Assembly: GCA_039029355.1 (NCBI GenBank)
Contig: JBCCGI010000048.1
Coordinates: 1 to 62,432 of the forward strand
DNA: 62,432 nucleotides
Direction: 5' to 3'
Origin: JBCCGI01 sp039029355
Lineage (GTDB): Bacteria > Planctomycetota > UBA1135 > GCA-002686595
Shown here: positions 45,095 through 53,156 of the stretch, piece by piece
Layout: the number at the start of each line of letters is the position of its first letter
How positions within the stretch are numbered: position 1 is the first letter of the stretch
Translations under genes and position numbers: made by a program
Notes under the pieces: generated by a model
The model's input: only the letters and a program-made list of their open reading frames with translations
What the model was told of the DNA's origin: nothing
Database searches by the model: none

Positions 45095-45846
45095 GACGTC
45101 ACGGGCTCGGTGTCGCGCACGATGCGCTGATAGCGCTCGGCCAGCGCCTGCGGGTCGCGGCGCTCGTCGCCGTCGAAGGTCCCGACCACCCGGCCGTCCT
45201 TCAGGACGACCACGCGGTCCGCCCAGGCGGCGACGCTCGCCTCGTGCGTCACGACGACGACGCAGCGCTGCTCCTCGTCGCAGAGCGCGCGCATCAGCCG
45301 GCAGATGCCAAGACCCGCCTCGGAATCGAGGCTCCCGGTCGGCTCGTCGAGCAGGAGCATGGCCGGGTCGGTCACGAGCGCGCGCGCGATCGCCACGCGC
45401 TGCTGCTCGCCTCCCGAGAGCGCGTCGGGCCGGTGCCCGATGCGGTCCTCCAGCCCCAGCCGCGCCAGGATGGAGCGTGCGCGCTGCCCCAGCTCCGGCG
45501 TCCGCTTGGCCGGCAGCCGCACGTTGGCCTCGACCGTCAACATGGGGATCAGGTTGAAGGCCTGGAAGACAAGCCCGATGCGCTCGCGCCGGAGACGCGT
45601 CAGCTCGACGTCCGAGGCCCCGGCCAGGTCCTCCCCATCGATGCGGATCGACCCCGCGTCGATCGAGGTCAGCCCCGCGATCGCGTGCAGGAGCGTGCTC
45701 TTGCCCGACCCCGAGGCGCCCATCACGGCCACGAGCTCGCCGCGCTCGGCCGTAAGATCGACCCCGTCCAGCGCCCGGACCGAGCGCCGCCCCTGGACGA
45801 ACTCCTTGACGACGGCGAGGGCTTCGAGCGGAGCAGGCGCTTGCAT
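45091..45846 (-). CDS. ABC transporter ATPase, LolD/MacB type
   Basis: This protein is 251 aa from ATG 45846 (MQAPAPLEALAVVKEFVQG). An ORF start at 45969 is rejected because it would lie upstream of the promoter described below. Walker A is GASGSGKST, the Q-loop region is 'GLVFQAFNLIPMLTVEANVRLP', the signature is LSGGEQQRVAIARAL, Walker B is MLLLDEPTGSLD, and the H-loop is VVVTHE. These sequences, including 'FQAFNLIPMLT.EN' and 'EPTGSLD', are typical of the LolD/MacB/YbbA branch that pairs with FtsX-type permeases such as the one encoded next. Hydrolysis of ATP would drive lateral extraction or export of an envelope substrate. The stop overlaps the permease GTG start by four bases. Confidence 0.93.
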   Translation of the reverse strand: MQAPAPLEALAVVKEFVQGRRSVRALDGVDLTAERGELVAVMGASGSGKSTLLHAIAGLTSIDAGSIRIDGEDLAGASDVELTRLRRERIGLVFQAFNLIPMLTVEANVRLPAKRTPELGQRARSILARLGLEDRIGHRPDALSGGEQQRVAIARALVTDPAMLLLDEPTGSLDSEAGLGICRLMRALCDEEQRCVVVVTHEASVAAWADRVVVLKDGRVVGTFDGDERRDPQALAERYQRIVRDTEPVTS

Positions 45847-45940
45847 GGGAGCGGGTGTGTTGTGGGCGACCGGCCGGGGGCTGAGCTCGTCTTGGGGAAA
45901 CGCCAGGGCGCGGGGCCGAAGGGCGGACCCGCGCCGCTGT

Positions 45941-45969
45941 CTTATATTGCGGCTGCGTCTCAGTCGCAA
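45941..45969 (-). promoter_or_regulatory. Sigma-70-type promoter of the ABC operon
   Basis: On the minus strand TTGCGA (45969-45964) is followed by exactly 17 bases and TATAAG (45946-45941). These are four-of-six and five-of-six matches to the consensus hexamers, in an AT-rich patch that stands out from the surrounding GC-rich DNA. Transcription would start near 45934, giving a ~90-base leader to the ATG at 45846. Confidence 0.6.
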
Positions 45970-46168
45970 TTGCTATCCGCCTTCCGTCGTCCCGCGACGG
46001 TGGCGTCGTGCGGTCGCGGGCCGGACCAACTTGGTTTCCGGCGCCACGGTGTCCAGTCCCGAACCGACCGCCTCGTCGGGCCCGGCTTCGCACGGGCCCC
46101 TCGGCGTCGGAGGCGCTCCTCGGGTGATCCAGCGAGCAGGCTCAACCGCCGGTCGTGAAGTGGCGAGG

Positions 46169-46987
46169 TCAATCCGTGATAACCCTGGCGGGACGAAACC
46201 CGAGGTCGCGGAGGCGGACCGAGGGGTCGTACCAGACGCGGTACGCCGACCGCGCGGCCTGCGCGGACTTGAGGAACGAGCCGCCACGGAAGACGCGGAA
46301 CTCGGAGCCAAGGCCGTCCTCACACCACGCCCAGACGTTCCCGTGCATGTCATAGAGCCCAAAAGGGCTCGCAGGCTTCTCGCCCACCGGGTGTGACGAA
46401 GTGCCAGCGTTCTGTTGGTACCAACCCACCCGGCCCAGATCAGCGTCCGTTTCACCGCTCCAGAAGTTCCGGAACGCCTCGCCCGCCCGGCACGCGTACT
46501 CCCACTCCTTCTCCGTCGGCAGCCGCGCTCCCAGCCAGTGACAGAACGACTTGGCCTCGTACCAGTTCACATTCACCGCCGGATGGTCGTCCTTACCGTC
46601 CGGGAACTCGTGATCCGGGGCGAAGGCCGCATACATCGCGTTCGTCACGGGCACCGACATCAGCTCAAAGGCCTGCTCGACCTTCACGCGCCTGCCCGCA
46701 GTGTCGTCTTCAGCCCCCATCGAGAACGTGCCGGCGTCGATGCGGGTCCAAAGATCCGTCCTGCCGTCCAGGGTCTTGACCGTCGCGAACAGCTCGCGCG
46801 GCGGCTCTCCAACGTGCTCGAACAGCCTGCTGCGCGCGTCGGCGGCGAGGTCTCGAAGCTCTTCTTCCGCGGCCCCGAGACGCTCGAGGGTCGTCCAGAT
46901 GAAGTACAGGTCGTTCCCGTCTCGGGTCCCGTGAGCCATGCGTTCCAACAGCAGGATGGCGCGCTCCGCGTCCCCGACCTGCTCGGG
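46169..46987 (-). CDS. SUMF1/FGE-like domain, 3' part of a frameshifted TIR-SUMF1 gene
   Basis: This stretch encodes 272 residues in the frame that continues the TIR gene after the shift at 46985-46987; the first internal ATG is at 46939. After a helical linker ('AILLLERMAHGTRDGNDLYFIWTTLERL'), the SUMF1 domain shows 'AGTFSMGAEDD', 'AFELMSVPVTNAMYAAF', 'HPAVNVNWYEAKSFCHWLGARLPTEKEWEYACR', 'ASPFGLYDMHGNVWAWCED', 'FRVFRGGSFLKSAQAARSAYR' and 'LGFRPAR'. The paired catalytic cysteines of true formylglycine-generating enzymes, expected near the C-terminal 'RSAYR', are absent. A binding role of the C-type-lectin-like fold is therefore more likely than sulfatase activation. Alone this part lacks a good start; it reads as the C-terminus of the upstream TIR frame. 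Confidence 0.8.
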   Translation of the reverse strand, partial: PEQVGDAERAILLLERMAHGTRDGNDLYFIWTTLERLGAAEEELRDLAADARSRLFEHVGEPPRELFATVKTLDGRTDLWTRIDAGTFSMGAEDDTAGRRVKVEQAFELMSVPVTNAMYAAFAPDHEFPDGKDDHPAVNVNWYEAKSFCHWLGARLPTEKEWEYACRAGEAFRNFWSGETDADLGRVGWYQQNAGTSSHPVGEKPASPFGLYDMHGNVWAWCEDGLGSEFRVFRGGSFLKSAQAARSAYRVWYDPSVRLRDLGFRPARVITD

Positions 46988-47415
46988 TACAGCCCCGAGC
47001 CGCCCAGCGCGCCGACGAGCTGCCCCAGCCGCTCGCGGTAGACGTCGCCTTCGGCCGCGCGGAAGTCGACATGCTGCGTCGCCTGCAGGAACGGCGGGCA
47101 CGGCGTGTCCACCAACAGCAGCGGGAGAACCGACCGCTCGCCGGCCCGTCGATCGAGCTGCGCCTGCATCGCCTCGAGCTCGGTGTTAACCCAGCGCGAG
47201 GCAAACGACTCCGGCGTCGCCACGAGGACGACGTGTTCGGCCTGGTCGAGCCCGCGCTGGAGCGCGGCGACCCACGACTCGCCGACACCGATCGACTTGC
47301 GGTCGAGGAAGATGCTGCCCTCGCCGAAGACGCGCTCGAGATTGCGGTGGAGCACGTCCACCCAGTCGGCGTAGCGCGTCGAGTAGTTGACGAAGGCTCG
47401 GTATGGCCGGGACAT
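46684..47415 (-). CDS. TIR domain, 5' part of a frameshifted TIR-SUMF1 gene
   Basis: The open frame is 243 codons, but only the first ~143 residues look like protein. 'YRAFVNYSTRYADWVDVLHRNLERVFG' matches TIR box 1 and helix, 'IFLDRKSIGVGESW' the BB-loop region, and 'ALQRGLDQAEHVVLVATPESFASRWVNTELEAM' box 2 with the Glu of the W-x-x-x-E motif used by NAD-cleaving TIRs. Past 'GGSGLYP' the frame turns to nonsense while the next frame continues in register with the SUMF1 part. One extra C in the CCC run at 46985-46987 would join both into a 415-aa TIR-SUMF1 protein. Bacterial TIR proteins with sensor domains often serve in anti-phage or conflict responses. Loss of function, a sequencing error, or frameshifting are all possible. 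Confidence 0.8.
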   Translation of the reverse strand: MSRPYRAFVNYSTRYADWVDVLHRNLERVFGEGSIFLDRKSIGVGESWVAALQRGLDQAEHVVLVATPESFASRWVNTELEAMQAQLDRRAGERSVLPLLLVDTPCPPFLQATQHVDFRAAEGDVYRERLGQLVGALGGSGLYPSRSGTRSAPSCCWNAWLTGPETGTTCTSSGRPSSVSGPRKKSFETSPPTRAAGCSSTLESRRASCSRRSRPWTAGRIFGPASTPARSRWGLKTTLRAGA

Positions 47416-47433
47416 CGGGGGCTGGCGGCGTTC

Positions 47434-49125
47434 TCAGAAGGAGCCGATCAGGATGTCCATGGCATTGGTAACGAAGAGGGCCCCTCCGGCTTCCAGGGAG
47501 GCGGCCTGCGTGCAGAGCTCCACGCCGAGGAACGAGCAATCCTGCGGAACAACCACCTGGAAGCGGTTCCCCGGTGCGGTCACCTCAACAATGGGAGAAG
47601 CCGGAATCGCGCACAGAAGCGTGCCGAGGGGCGTCGGGAGGTTGATCTCGCCCTGGGAGATCAGGAGCGCGTCGAAGAGTGCGAACGGGGCGAAGCTGCT
47701 GTGGTCCACGAAAGGCTCCCACGCGTCTCCCAGCACCGGCGGGCCCGAAGGGTCGGGCCTGAGCACGTCGGGGTTCGGTGGCGAGCCAAGGCGTGACTCC
47801 TGTTCGCCCATCTGCATGCAACCCAGGTACAGCAGCCAAACCGCGCCGAAGTTGGCGCCGAGGCCTGCTCCACCGTCGTCGTCGTTGATGGCGCCGATCG
47901 CGATGTCGCAGGTTCCGTTGCCATCCAGGTCTCCGATGGCGGCGGCCGCTTCGCCAAACCTGTCGTCCGGGTCGAGAGGTCCGGAGAACCCTCCGTCGAG
48001 GGCGCTGACCTTATGGTGCCCACGCACGGTGTAGTCGTCGGCCAGGAACAGGATCCAGGCAGCTCCCTGGTCCTGTCCGCCCGCGTCGTCTTTGGGGGCG
48101 GTGACCAGCAGGTCGATGTTGCCGTCGTCGTCGGCGTGAAGTGGCTCGACTTCAGTGCCAAATGCGTCGGTCGACTTCAGCACCCCCTGGAAGCCGGGCA
48201 CATTGTCCGTGATCTTCTGCTCGGCCAGGACCATCCCGTCGCTTCCCAGGTGCAGGATCCAGACGCAGCCGTGACTCGTGGCAACCTGACTGTCGCCGGT
48301 GGCGGTGACCGCTAGCTCAGCGCGGCAGCCCTTGGTGGAGCACTTCCTGCCGTCGACATCGAGGCGGGCGAGGTCGGCACCAAACTTGTCGTCTTGACTC
48401 AAGGGGCCAACGAAGTTGCCGGCGGTCGAGCTGATCTTTTGGCTCCCCGCCAGGGTCCAGTCGGGGTTGAAAAAGAGGATATGCACCGCCCCGTGGTTCG
48501 TGCCACCGTCGTCGTCCTGATAGGCGCCTACGGCCAGGTCCACGGTTCCGTTATCATCGAGATCGCCCACGGCCGCGATGCTTGCGCCGAAGCGATCCGG
48601 CTCGCCCTCGGGGTTGCTGATCTTCACCGTCGTCTGGGCTATTCCGCACTTGTCCAGCAGGAGGATGAAGATCGCGCCTTCGACCCCATGAGCCCCTTGG
48701 CTGAGCTCGGAGCCGGCGACCAGGTCGGGCACGCGGTCCGCATTGAGGTCGCCCATGCCGTCGACCTCCAGACCGAAAAGATCTCCGCCCGCCAGCGTCC
48801 CCGTTGGGATACCACCGTGTAGGGCGCTGAGCTTCTGCTGCCCCCCCACGGTGCCATCGGCATTCATGAAGAGGATCCAGACTGCGCCGGTCTTTGGAGC
48901 TCCGTCGCTGTCGTTGGAGGCGCCCGCCGCGAGATCGGGAATGCCGTCTCCATTGACATCCCCAAGGCACGTTAGGCCGACTCCAAAGAAGTCTCCGGCG
49001 CTGAGGCCGGTAACCGGCGCTCCACTGGTCGCGCTCAGCTTTCCTTCGGACTGGACCTGGGCGCTTGACGTTGCCGCAAAGACAAGGGCGGCTGTCGTGC
49101 ATGCGAGTTGATAGTGCGAGCGCAA
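47434..49125 (-). CDS. Secreted FG-GAP protein with calcium-loop repeats
   Basis: This protein is 563 aa if started at TTG 49125, which has GAGGAG just upstream and is followed by a signal-like stretch (LACTTAALVFAATSSAQ). The ORF stays open to 49254 but the extension is not signal-like. Seven FG-GAP blades carry clear calcium loops: 'FGVGLTCLGDVNGDGIPDLAAG', 'FGLEVDGMGDLNADRVPDLVAG', 'FGASIAAVGDLDDNGTVDLAVG', 'FGADLARLDVDG' and 'FGEAAAAIGDLDGNGTCDIAIG', each with a 'GAVWILF' strand and a 'QKIS' turn. This is the integrin-alpha propeller layout. The C-terminal ~110 residues carry the shared beta module ('CSFLGVELCTQAASLEAGG'). The gene lies 18 bases after the start of the TIR gene, on the same strand and upstream of it. 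Confidence 0.82.
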   Translation of the reverse strand: MRSHYQLACTTAALVFAATSSAQVQSEGKLSATSGAPVTGLSAGDFFGVGLTCLGDVNGDGIPDLAAGASNDSDGAPKTGAVWILFMNADGTVGGQQKLSALHGGIPTGTLAGGDLFGLEVDGMGDLNADRVPDLVAGSELSQGAHGVEGAIFILLLDKCGIAQTTVKISNPEGEPDRFGASIAAVGDLDDNGTVDLAVGAYQDDDGGTNHGAVHILFFNPDWTLAGSQKISSTAGNFVGPLSQDDKFGADLARLDVDGRKCSTKGCRAELAVTATGDSQVATSHGCVWILHLGSDGMVLAEQKITDNVPGFQGVLKSTDAFGTEVEPLHADDDGNIDLLVTAPKDDAGGQDQGAAWILFLADDYTVRGHHKVSALDGGFSGPLDPDDRFGEAAAAIGDLDGNGTCDIAIGAINDDDGGAGLGANFGAVWLLYLGCMQMGEQESRLGSPPNPDVLRPDPSGPPVLGDAWEPFVDHSSFAPFALFDALLISQGEINLPTPLGTLLCAIPASPIVEVTAPGNRFQVVVPQDCSFLGVELCTQAASLEAGGALFVTNAMDILIGSF

Positions 49126-49575
49126 GGAACTCCTCGAATCGTCGACTAGAACCTGCCGCGAGGCGGGAAGAGAACGGGCAAGGCGAACGTTCCGGATGCT
49201 AGCGCTCTCCGGGAAAGCAGGCAAGGAACACGGAGCGAGCCGCGAAGGTGCCAATGTCCTCCGACCGAGCGTTGCTTTTCAGTCGGTTCGCGCCGGTTGT
49301 CGGCCATCAACGAATTACGGCGCATAGCTTGGTCTTGCTCCTCACCGCGAGCACCCGGGGCGGCTCGTGGAGCCTGCGCGGCGGGCGGTCGAGGGGATCT
49401 ACGGCTCCGAAGACGGTCCCGATCTCCGCCCGCTTGATGCACCTTCTTCGGAGAGTCTCGAACCCGCTTCCCGCGGCGGCGAGCGCAACGGTGGACGCGA
49501 GATCGGCGGAACCGCCCGGCCATCGAATCCACTCACAATCACCCTGCGGATCCGTAGGCGCCCCAAGGGCCTACG
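49126..49575. other. Divergent intergenic region
   Basis: The 450 bases separate the FG-GAP gene (minus) from the small lipoprotein gene (plus). No ORF of quality, tRNA or repeat is visible apart from the hairpin at 49553-49575. A relatively AT-rich patch at about 49265-49330 is the most likely place for promoters, but I cannot assign hexamers. Confidence 0.4.
49553..49575 (+). promoter_or_regulatory. Hairpin directly against a start codon
   Basis: CGTAGGC (49553-49559) pairs with GCCTACG (49569-49575). The last base of the stem is immediately followed by ATG 49576. There is no Shine-Dalgarno sequence; the hairpin fills the place where one should be, so it could block ribosome access or mark leaderless translation. 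Confidence 0.5.
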
Positions 49576-50199
49576 ATGCGTCGAACCAAGCTGCTTCCGT
49601 TTGCCTGTGCCGCTGCGCTGTTCTCGTGCGGTGGCGCGAGCGACCGCAATCCTCCGCCGGGCACCTCGGCGGTCCTCGCGGGGAGCGCGCCGGAAGACGA
49701 GCCGGCCTCGATCCTGCCCGAGCTCTGGCTGGCGCGACTCGTCCCGGCCCTCCGACCCGGCGGGCCCGAGTGGGGCGACGCACTCACCCAGCAGGCCGAG
49801 CAGGGGGATGCCGTGGTCCTCTTCGCCCTGACCCACCTGCGCACGGAGCTCGCCGACGACGCGCGCGCCGAGCGGCTCGATGCCGCGCTGCGGCGGCTCG
49901 CGGAGCGAACGTCGGCCGCGACGCCGTCGGACGTGGCGGGCGGGCTCCGGGCGCAGCTCGAGCGCGCCGCCTGGGCCGACCTCATGTGCCACGAGCTCGA
50001 GCACGGAATGAAGGGATGGACCTTCGAGGCGGTCCGCCCGTGGCTTGCGGAGCCCGAGGTGCGCGAGGAGCTGGAACGTCTGCGCGACGACTACACGGCC
50101 GAACTCGAAGTGCAGACGCTGTTCAGCTCGATGGACGAGCGTGTGCCCACCTACGCGCGACAGCTGCTCGAGGAGGCGGCGACCGGGGGGAAGCGCTAG
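49576..50199 (+). CDS. Small lipoprotein of unknown function
   Basis: The 207-aa product begins MRRTKLLPFACAAALFSC; LFSC is a lipobox giving Cys18 as the lipidated residue. After a Gly/Pro-rich linker the mature chain is mostly helical ('LWLARLVPALRPGGPEWGDALTQQAEQGDAVVLFALTHLRTEL'), reminiscent of HEAT- or TPR-like helix pairs. A 'CHELEHGM' stretch near 137-144 resembles a metal ligand set but lacks the HExxH spacing. I do not recognise the family. The ATG at 49576 is the only start that keeps the signal sequence, although a hairpin occupies its ribosome site. A double hairpin at 50199-50253 follows. Confidence 0.75.
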   Translation: MRRTKLLPFACAAALFSCGGASDRNPPPGTSAVLAGSAPEDEPASILPELWLARLVPALRPGGPEWGDALTQQAEQGDAVVLFALTHLRTELADDARAERLDAALRRLAERTSAATPSDVAGGLRAQLERAAWADLMCHELEHGMKGWTFEAVRPWLAEPEVREELERLRDDYTAELEVQTLFSSMDERVPTYARQLLEEAATGGKR

Positions 50200-50253
50200 G
50201 GCTGGCGCCAGCCCGAGGCGAGTCCGGGCGGCCTTTCCGTCCCGGGACTCGCC
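50199..50253. terminator. Bidirectional double-hairpin terminator
   Basis: A perfect 16-base palindrome GGGCTGGCGCCAGCCC (50199-50214) overlaps the last base of the TAG stop. It is followed by a longer stem, GGCGAGTCCGGG (50217-50228) with CCCGGGACTCGCC (50241-50253), one base bulged. The pair lies between convergent genes ending at 50199 and 50341. Confidence 0.65.
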
Positions 50254-50340
50254 GGCTAGGGCGCGCTTGCGGCCGAGCGCTCGGGCCGTCCGCCCGGAGC
50301 GACCTCGCTCGAGGCGCACGCTCCCGCTTCGTCACCCGGA

Positions 50341-52803
50341 CTAGAAGGCCGTGACCTCCGCAACGTCGAGGTTCGTGAAGCTCAACTGCGCCCCCACCGC
50401 GGCCTGCCAGTAGATCGCAACCCCCTCGAGCACCGGCGTGCTCGGCACGCTCGCCGCGTAGGTCGCTCGACCGCCCGCGTCGAGCGTCCCCGGGATCGCG
50501 TCGACCAGGCTGCCCGGGTCCAGCTTGAGGAGCCCGAAGGGCTCCAGCGGCACCGCGGTCGAGGCGGTCGCGAGGCCGAGAACGAAGAGCGCGCCCGGCT
50601 CGCCGAACACCTCCACCGGCGCGGTCTTGCCCAGCCCCGCGATGCCGACCTGGACCGCGTGGCGGGTGCGGTTGGTCCACAGGCGGCCCCCGATGCCCAG
50701 CTTGCCGAGCGTGACCAGGTCGCGATCGCCGTCGCCGTCGGCGTCGAGGGCGACGATCTCGTAGGTGAGGTTGTCGCCGTAGCCCGAGAAGGTGCCCGGC
50801 ACCTCGGTGAAGGCGCCGCCGCCGTCGTTGGCGAAGGCGGCCATGCCCTCGTTGGCGGTGATCACGAGGTCCGCGTCGAGGTCGCCGTCGAGGTCTTCGA
50901 AGACCACGCGGTACGCGTCCACCTGGTGTGCGAGGGGCTCCTCGGCGAAGACACCGGTGCCGTCGTTGCGGTAGAGCGCCTCCTCCACTCCGAAGTCGAC
51001 GAAGACCACGTCGATGTCCAGGTCGCCGTCCACGTCGGCCGCGGCGATGTCGCCCCGCGAGCTCATGGTCGGCGGGCCGGGCACGCTCACCTGGGTCAGC
51101 ACGCCGGCGCCGTCGTTCTCGAAGTAGCCGTCGTTGGTGAAGAGCTCGGGCACGCCGTCGGTGTCGAAGTCGGTGAAGACGACCCTGCCGCCGGGCACGC
51201 CTCCGGTGATCGAGCTGGCCGGGGCGGCGGTCAGCACGCCGGCGCCGTCGTTCAGCCAGTAGAAGGGCGTGTCCATCGCGATCAGCACGTCGAGGTCGCC
51301 GTCCAGGTCCGCGTCCGCCAGGCCTCCGCCGGTCGCGCGGCCCTCGTCGGCGGGGATCTGGTCGGTGGCGTCGACGAAGGTGGCGTCGCCCTGGTTGGTC
51401 AGGAAGACGACCGGCTCGCCGGTGCCGAACGAGTCGGGCAGCAGCAGCGTGTCGGGGTCCTGGTCGCCGTCGAGGTCGCCCAGGAGGAGCTTGTTGGCCG
51501 CCTGGTAAGGCGTGGGCACCGCCCCTGCCAACTTGGTGAAGTTCCCCTCGCCGTCGTTCAGGTGCACCTCCTGGGTGATGCTCGCGTCGCGGATCAGCAG
51601 CAGGTCGTCATCCCCGTCCAGGTCCAGGTCGCCGGCCTGCACGTCGATGGCGGGGTCGCTTGGCCCCTGCTTGCGCAGCCGGGCGCCGAAGGCTAGGGCT
51701 CCGTCGCCGAGCAGGGTCTCGGCCTGACCGGTGCGCGTGCCGAGCACCAGGTCGACGTCGCCGTCGTCGTCGAGGTCGGCGACCGCCGCCGACGAGATCG
51801 CGGCGCCGAAGCCGCCGAGGGGGTCGGTGATCTCGGTGAGCGTACCGGCGCCGTCGTTGGCGTAGACCCGCTCGGGGGTGGCGACCTGGGTGCCGGCGAA
51901 CAGGTCGAGGTCGCCGTCCGCGTCCAGGTCTTCGAGCACGACGGCGCGCACCCCGCCCAGGCCGGGGGGAAGGCCGGCGGACTCGGTGAAGCCGCCGTTG
52001 CCGTCGTTCAGGAGCAGCGCCGAGGCGAACTGGTTCCCCGAAATCAGGTCGAGATCCCCGTCCGCGTCCACGTCGCCGAAGGCCGCGTCCCAGGTCTCGT
52101 CGCCGCCCGCCGGTAGCGCGCCGGACGTCGCGGTGAAGCTGCCGCTGTCGTTCAGCAGCAGGCTGTTGGGCACGATGAAGGCGGTGGTGCCGACGAACAG
52201 GTCGGGATCGCCATCCGCGTCGACGTCGGCGAAGGTCGCCACCTGACCTTCGAGCGCAGGCGCCGCGGCGCCGCCGGCGACGTAGCCCGTGCCGTTCCAC
52301 AGCAGCAGGCCCTCGTAGAGCACCGTCAGCAGCTGGTACGTGAGGTAGACGTCCAGGTCGCCGTCGCCCTCCACGTCGGCGCTGGCCACGCCCTCGACCC
52401 ACCCGAGCGGCGGCAGTCCGACGTCGGTCTCGGCAAAGCCGCCGGCGCCGTCGCCGACGTACAGCGAGGTCCCGAACTGCGATTTGCCCACCAGCACGTC
52501 GTCGCGCCCGTCGCCGTCGGCGTCGAAGAGCGCGCCGCACCGCGCCTGCTGCGGCAGGTCGGTGTTGAGGCGCTTGAACACGCCCGTCCCCAGCCCGCGC
52601 ATCACCGCTCCGGGCTGGTCGGGGCTCAGGAGGATCAGGTCCTCCAACCCGTCGCCGTCGAGGTCCGAGACGAGCGCCTCGCGGTTCCACCCGTCGTCCC
52701 AGTCGACGAAGGCGCGGTCCTCGCCCAGGCGGATCTCCTGGGCGGGCGAAGCGGCGGCAGGCGCCGCTACGAGCAGAGCGAGCGAGAGGACAAGACAGCG
52801 CAT
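50341..52803 (-). CDS. Secreted VCBS/FG-GAP protein with about 14 Asp-rich repeats
   Basis: This 820-aa protein has a signal peptide (MRCLVLSLALLVAAPAAASPAQ). Residues ~35-705 hold about 14 units of ~45-50 residues centred on D-x-D-x-D-G-D-x-D-L loops, for example 'VSDLDGDGLEDLILL', 'LFDADGDGRDDVLVG', 'FGDVDADGDLDLISG', 'LEDLDADGDLDLFAG' and 'VADLDDDGDVDLVLG'. These probably form two Ca-stabilised propellers. The last ~105 residues are the beta module shared with neighbours ('VLEGVAIYWQAAVGAQLSFTN'). Codons for the Asp loops are very uniform, so DNA-level repeats are extensive, and the opposite strand shows long shadow ORFs. No catalytic motif is seen. Confidence 0.88.
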   Translation of the reverse strand: MRCLVLSLALLVAAPAAASPAQEIRLGEDRAFVDWDDGWNREALVSDLDGDGLEDLILLSPDQPGAVMRGLGTGVFKRLNTDLPQQARCGALFDADGDGRDDVLVGKSQFGTSLYVGDGAGGFAETDVGLPPLGWVEGVASADVEGDGDLDVYLTYQLLTVLYEGLLLWNGTGYVAGGAAAPALEGQVATFADVDADGDPDLFVGTTAFIVPNSLLLNDSGSFTATSGALPAGGDETWDAAFGDVDADGDLDLISGNQFASALLLNDGNGGFTESAGLPPGLGGVRAVVLEDLDADGDLDLFAGTQVATPERVYANDGAGTLTEITDPLGGFGAAISSAAVADLDDDGDVDLVLGTRTGQAETLLGDGALAFGARLRKQGPSDPAIDVQAGDLDLDGDDDLLLIRDASITQEVHLNDGEGNFTKLAGAVPTPYQAANKLLLGDLDGDQDPDTLLLPDSFGTGEPVVFLTNQGDATFVDATDQIPADEGRATGGGLADADLDGDLDVLIAMDTPFYWLNDGAGVLTAAPASSITGGVPGGRVVFTDFDTDGVPELFTNDGYFENDGAGVLTQVSVPGPPTMSSRGDIAAADVDGDLDIDVVFVDFGVEEALYRNDGTGVFAEEPLAHQVDAYRVVFEDLDGDLDADLVITANEGMAAFANDGGGAFTEVPGTFSGYGDNLTYEIVALDADGDGDRDLVTLGKLGIGGRLWTNRTRHAVQVGIAGLGKTAPVEVFGEPGALFVLGLATASTAVPLEPFGLLKLDPGSLVDAIPGTLDAGGRATYAASVPSTPVLEGVAIYWQAAVGAQLSFTNLDVAEVTAF

Positions 52804-52980
52804 CGGGTGGTTCCGGTCGGGGTTGCTTGAAGGGGAAGCTCGTCCCCTACCGTACGGCTTTTGCGCGCGGGTGCGGCGGATCCCCGGAACCTCGGCCGCA
52901 ATGGGACCGAGGCCCGCGGGGGCCCGCAGCTGGTGCCCGCCCGAGCCGGATCCACCACCGGCCCGCGGCGCTCGCCCCGA

Positions 52981-53149
52981 TCAGGGCACGAAGGTCGCCG
53001 GGAGCGGGTTGCTCGCCGCCGTCACGGCCCCGCCGGTGAGGGTCATCGCCGCATGGTAGGCCGTCATTCCGACCAGGCTCGGGCCGACTCCGGGCGGGAG
53101 CACGAAGGCCGCGCTCGCCAGGCCCTGCGTGTCCAGCGTGCCTGGAGGA
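52981..53149 (-). pseudogene. Remnant of a secreted protein's C-terminal module
   Basis: The frame ending at 52981 closes with 'PGTLDTQGLASAAFVLPPG', then 'VGPSLVGMTAYHAAMTL' and 'AASNPLPATFVP'. This is the last ~55 residues of the C-terminal beta module found on the large secreted proteins of this window. The sequence upstream on that strand (beyond ~53150) has no signal peptide, blades or start and is unlike such a protein. The fragment therefore looks like the tail of a lost gene. Confidence 0.6.
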
Positions 53150-53156
53150 CGGGTAG

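Noticed and set aside
42353..46093. 1246-codon ORF as the permease gene
   Set aside because: The part beyond 45094 overlaps the ATPase gene in another frame; the GTG overlapping the ATPase stop gives the expected FtsX N-terminus.
49455..49490. T-loop-like TCGAACC string near 49470
   Set aside because: The flanking five-base arms do not pair, and no cloverleaf fits.
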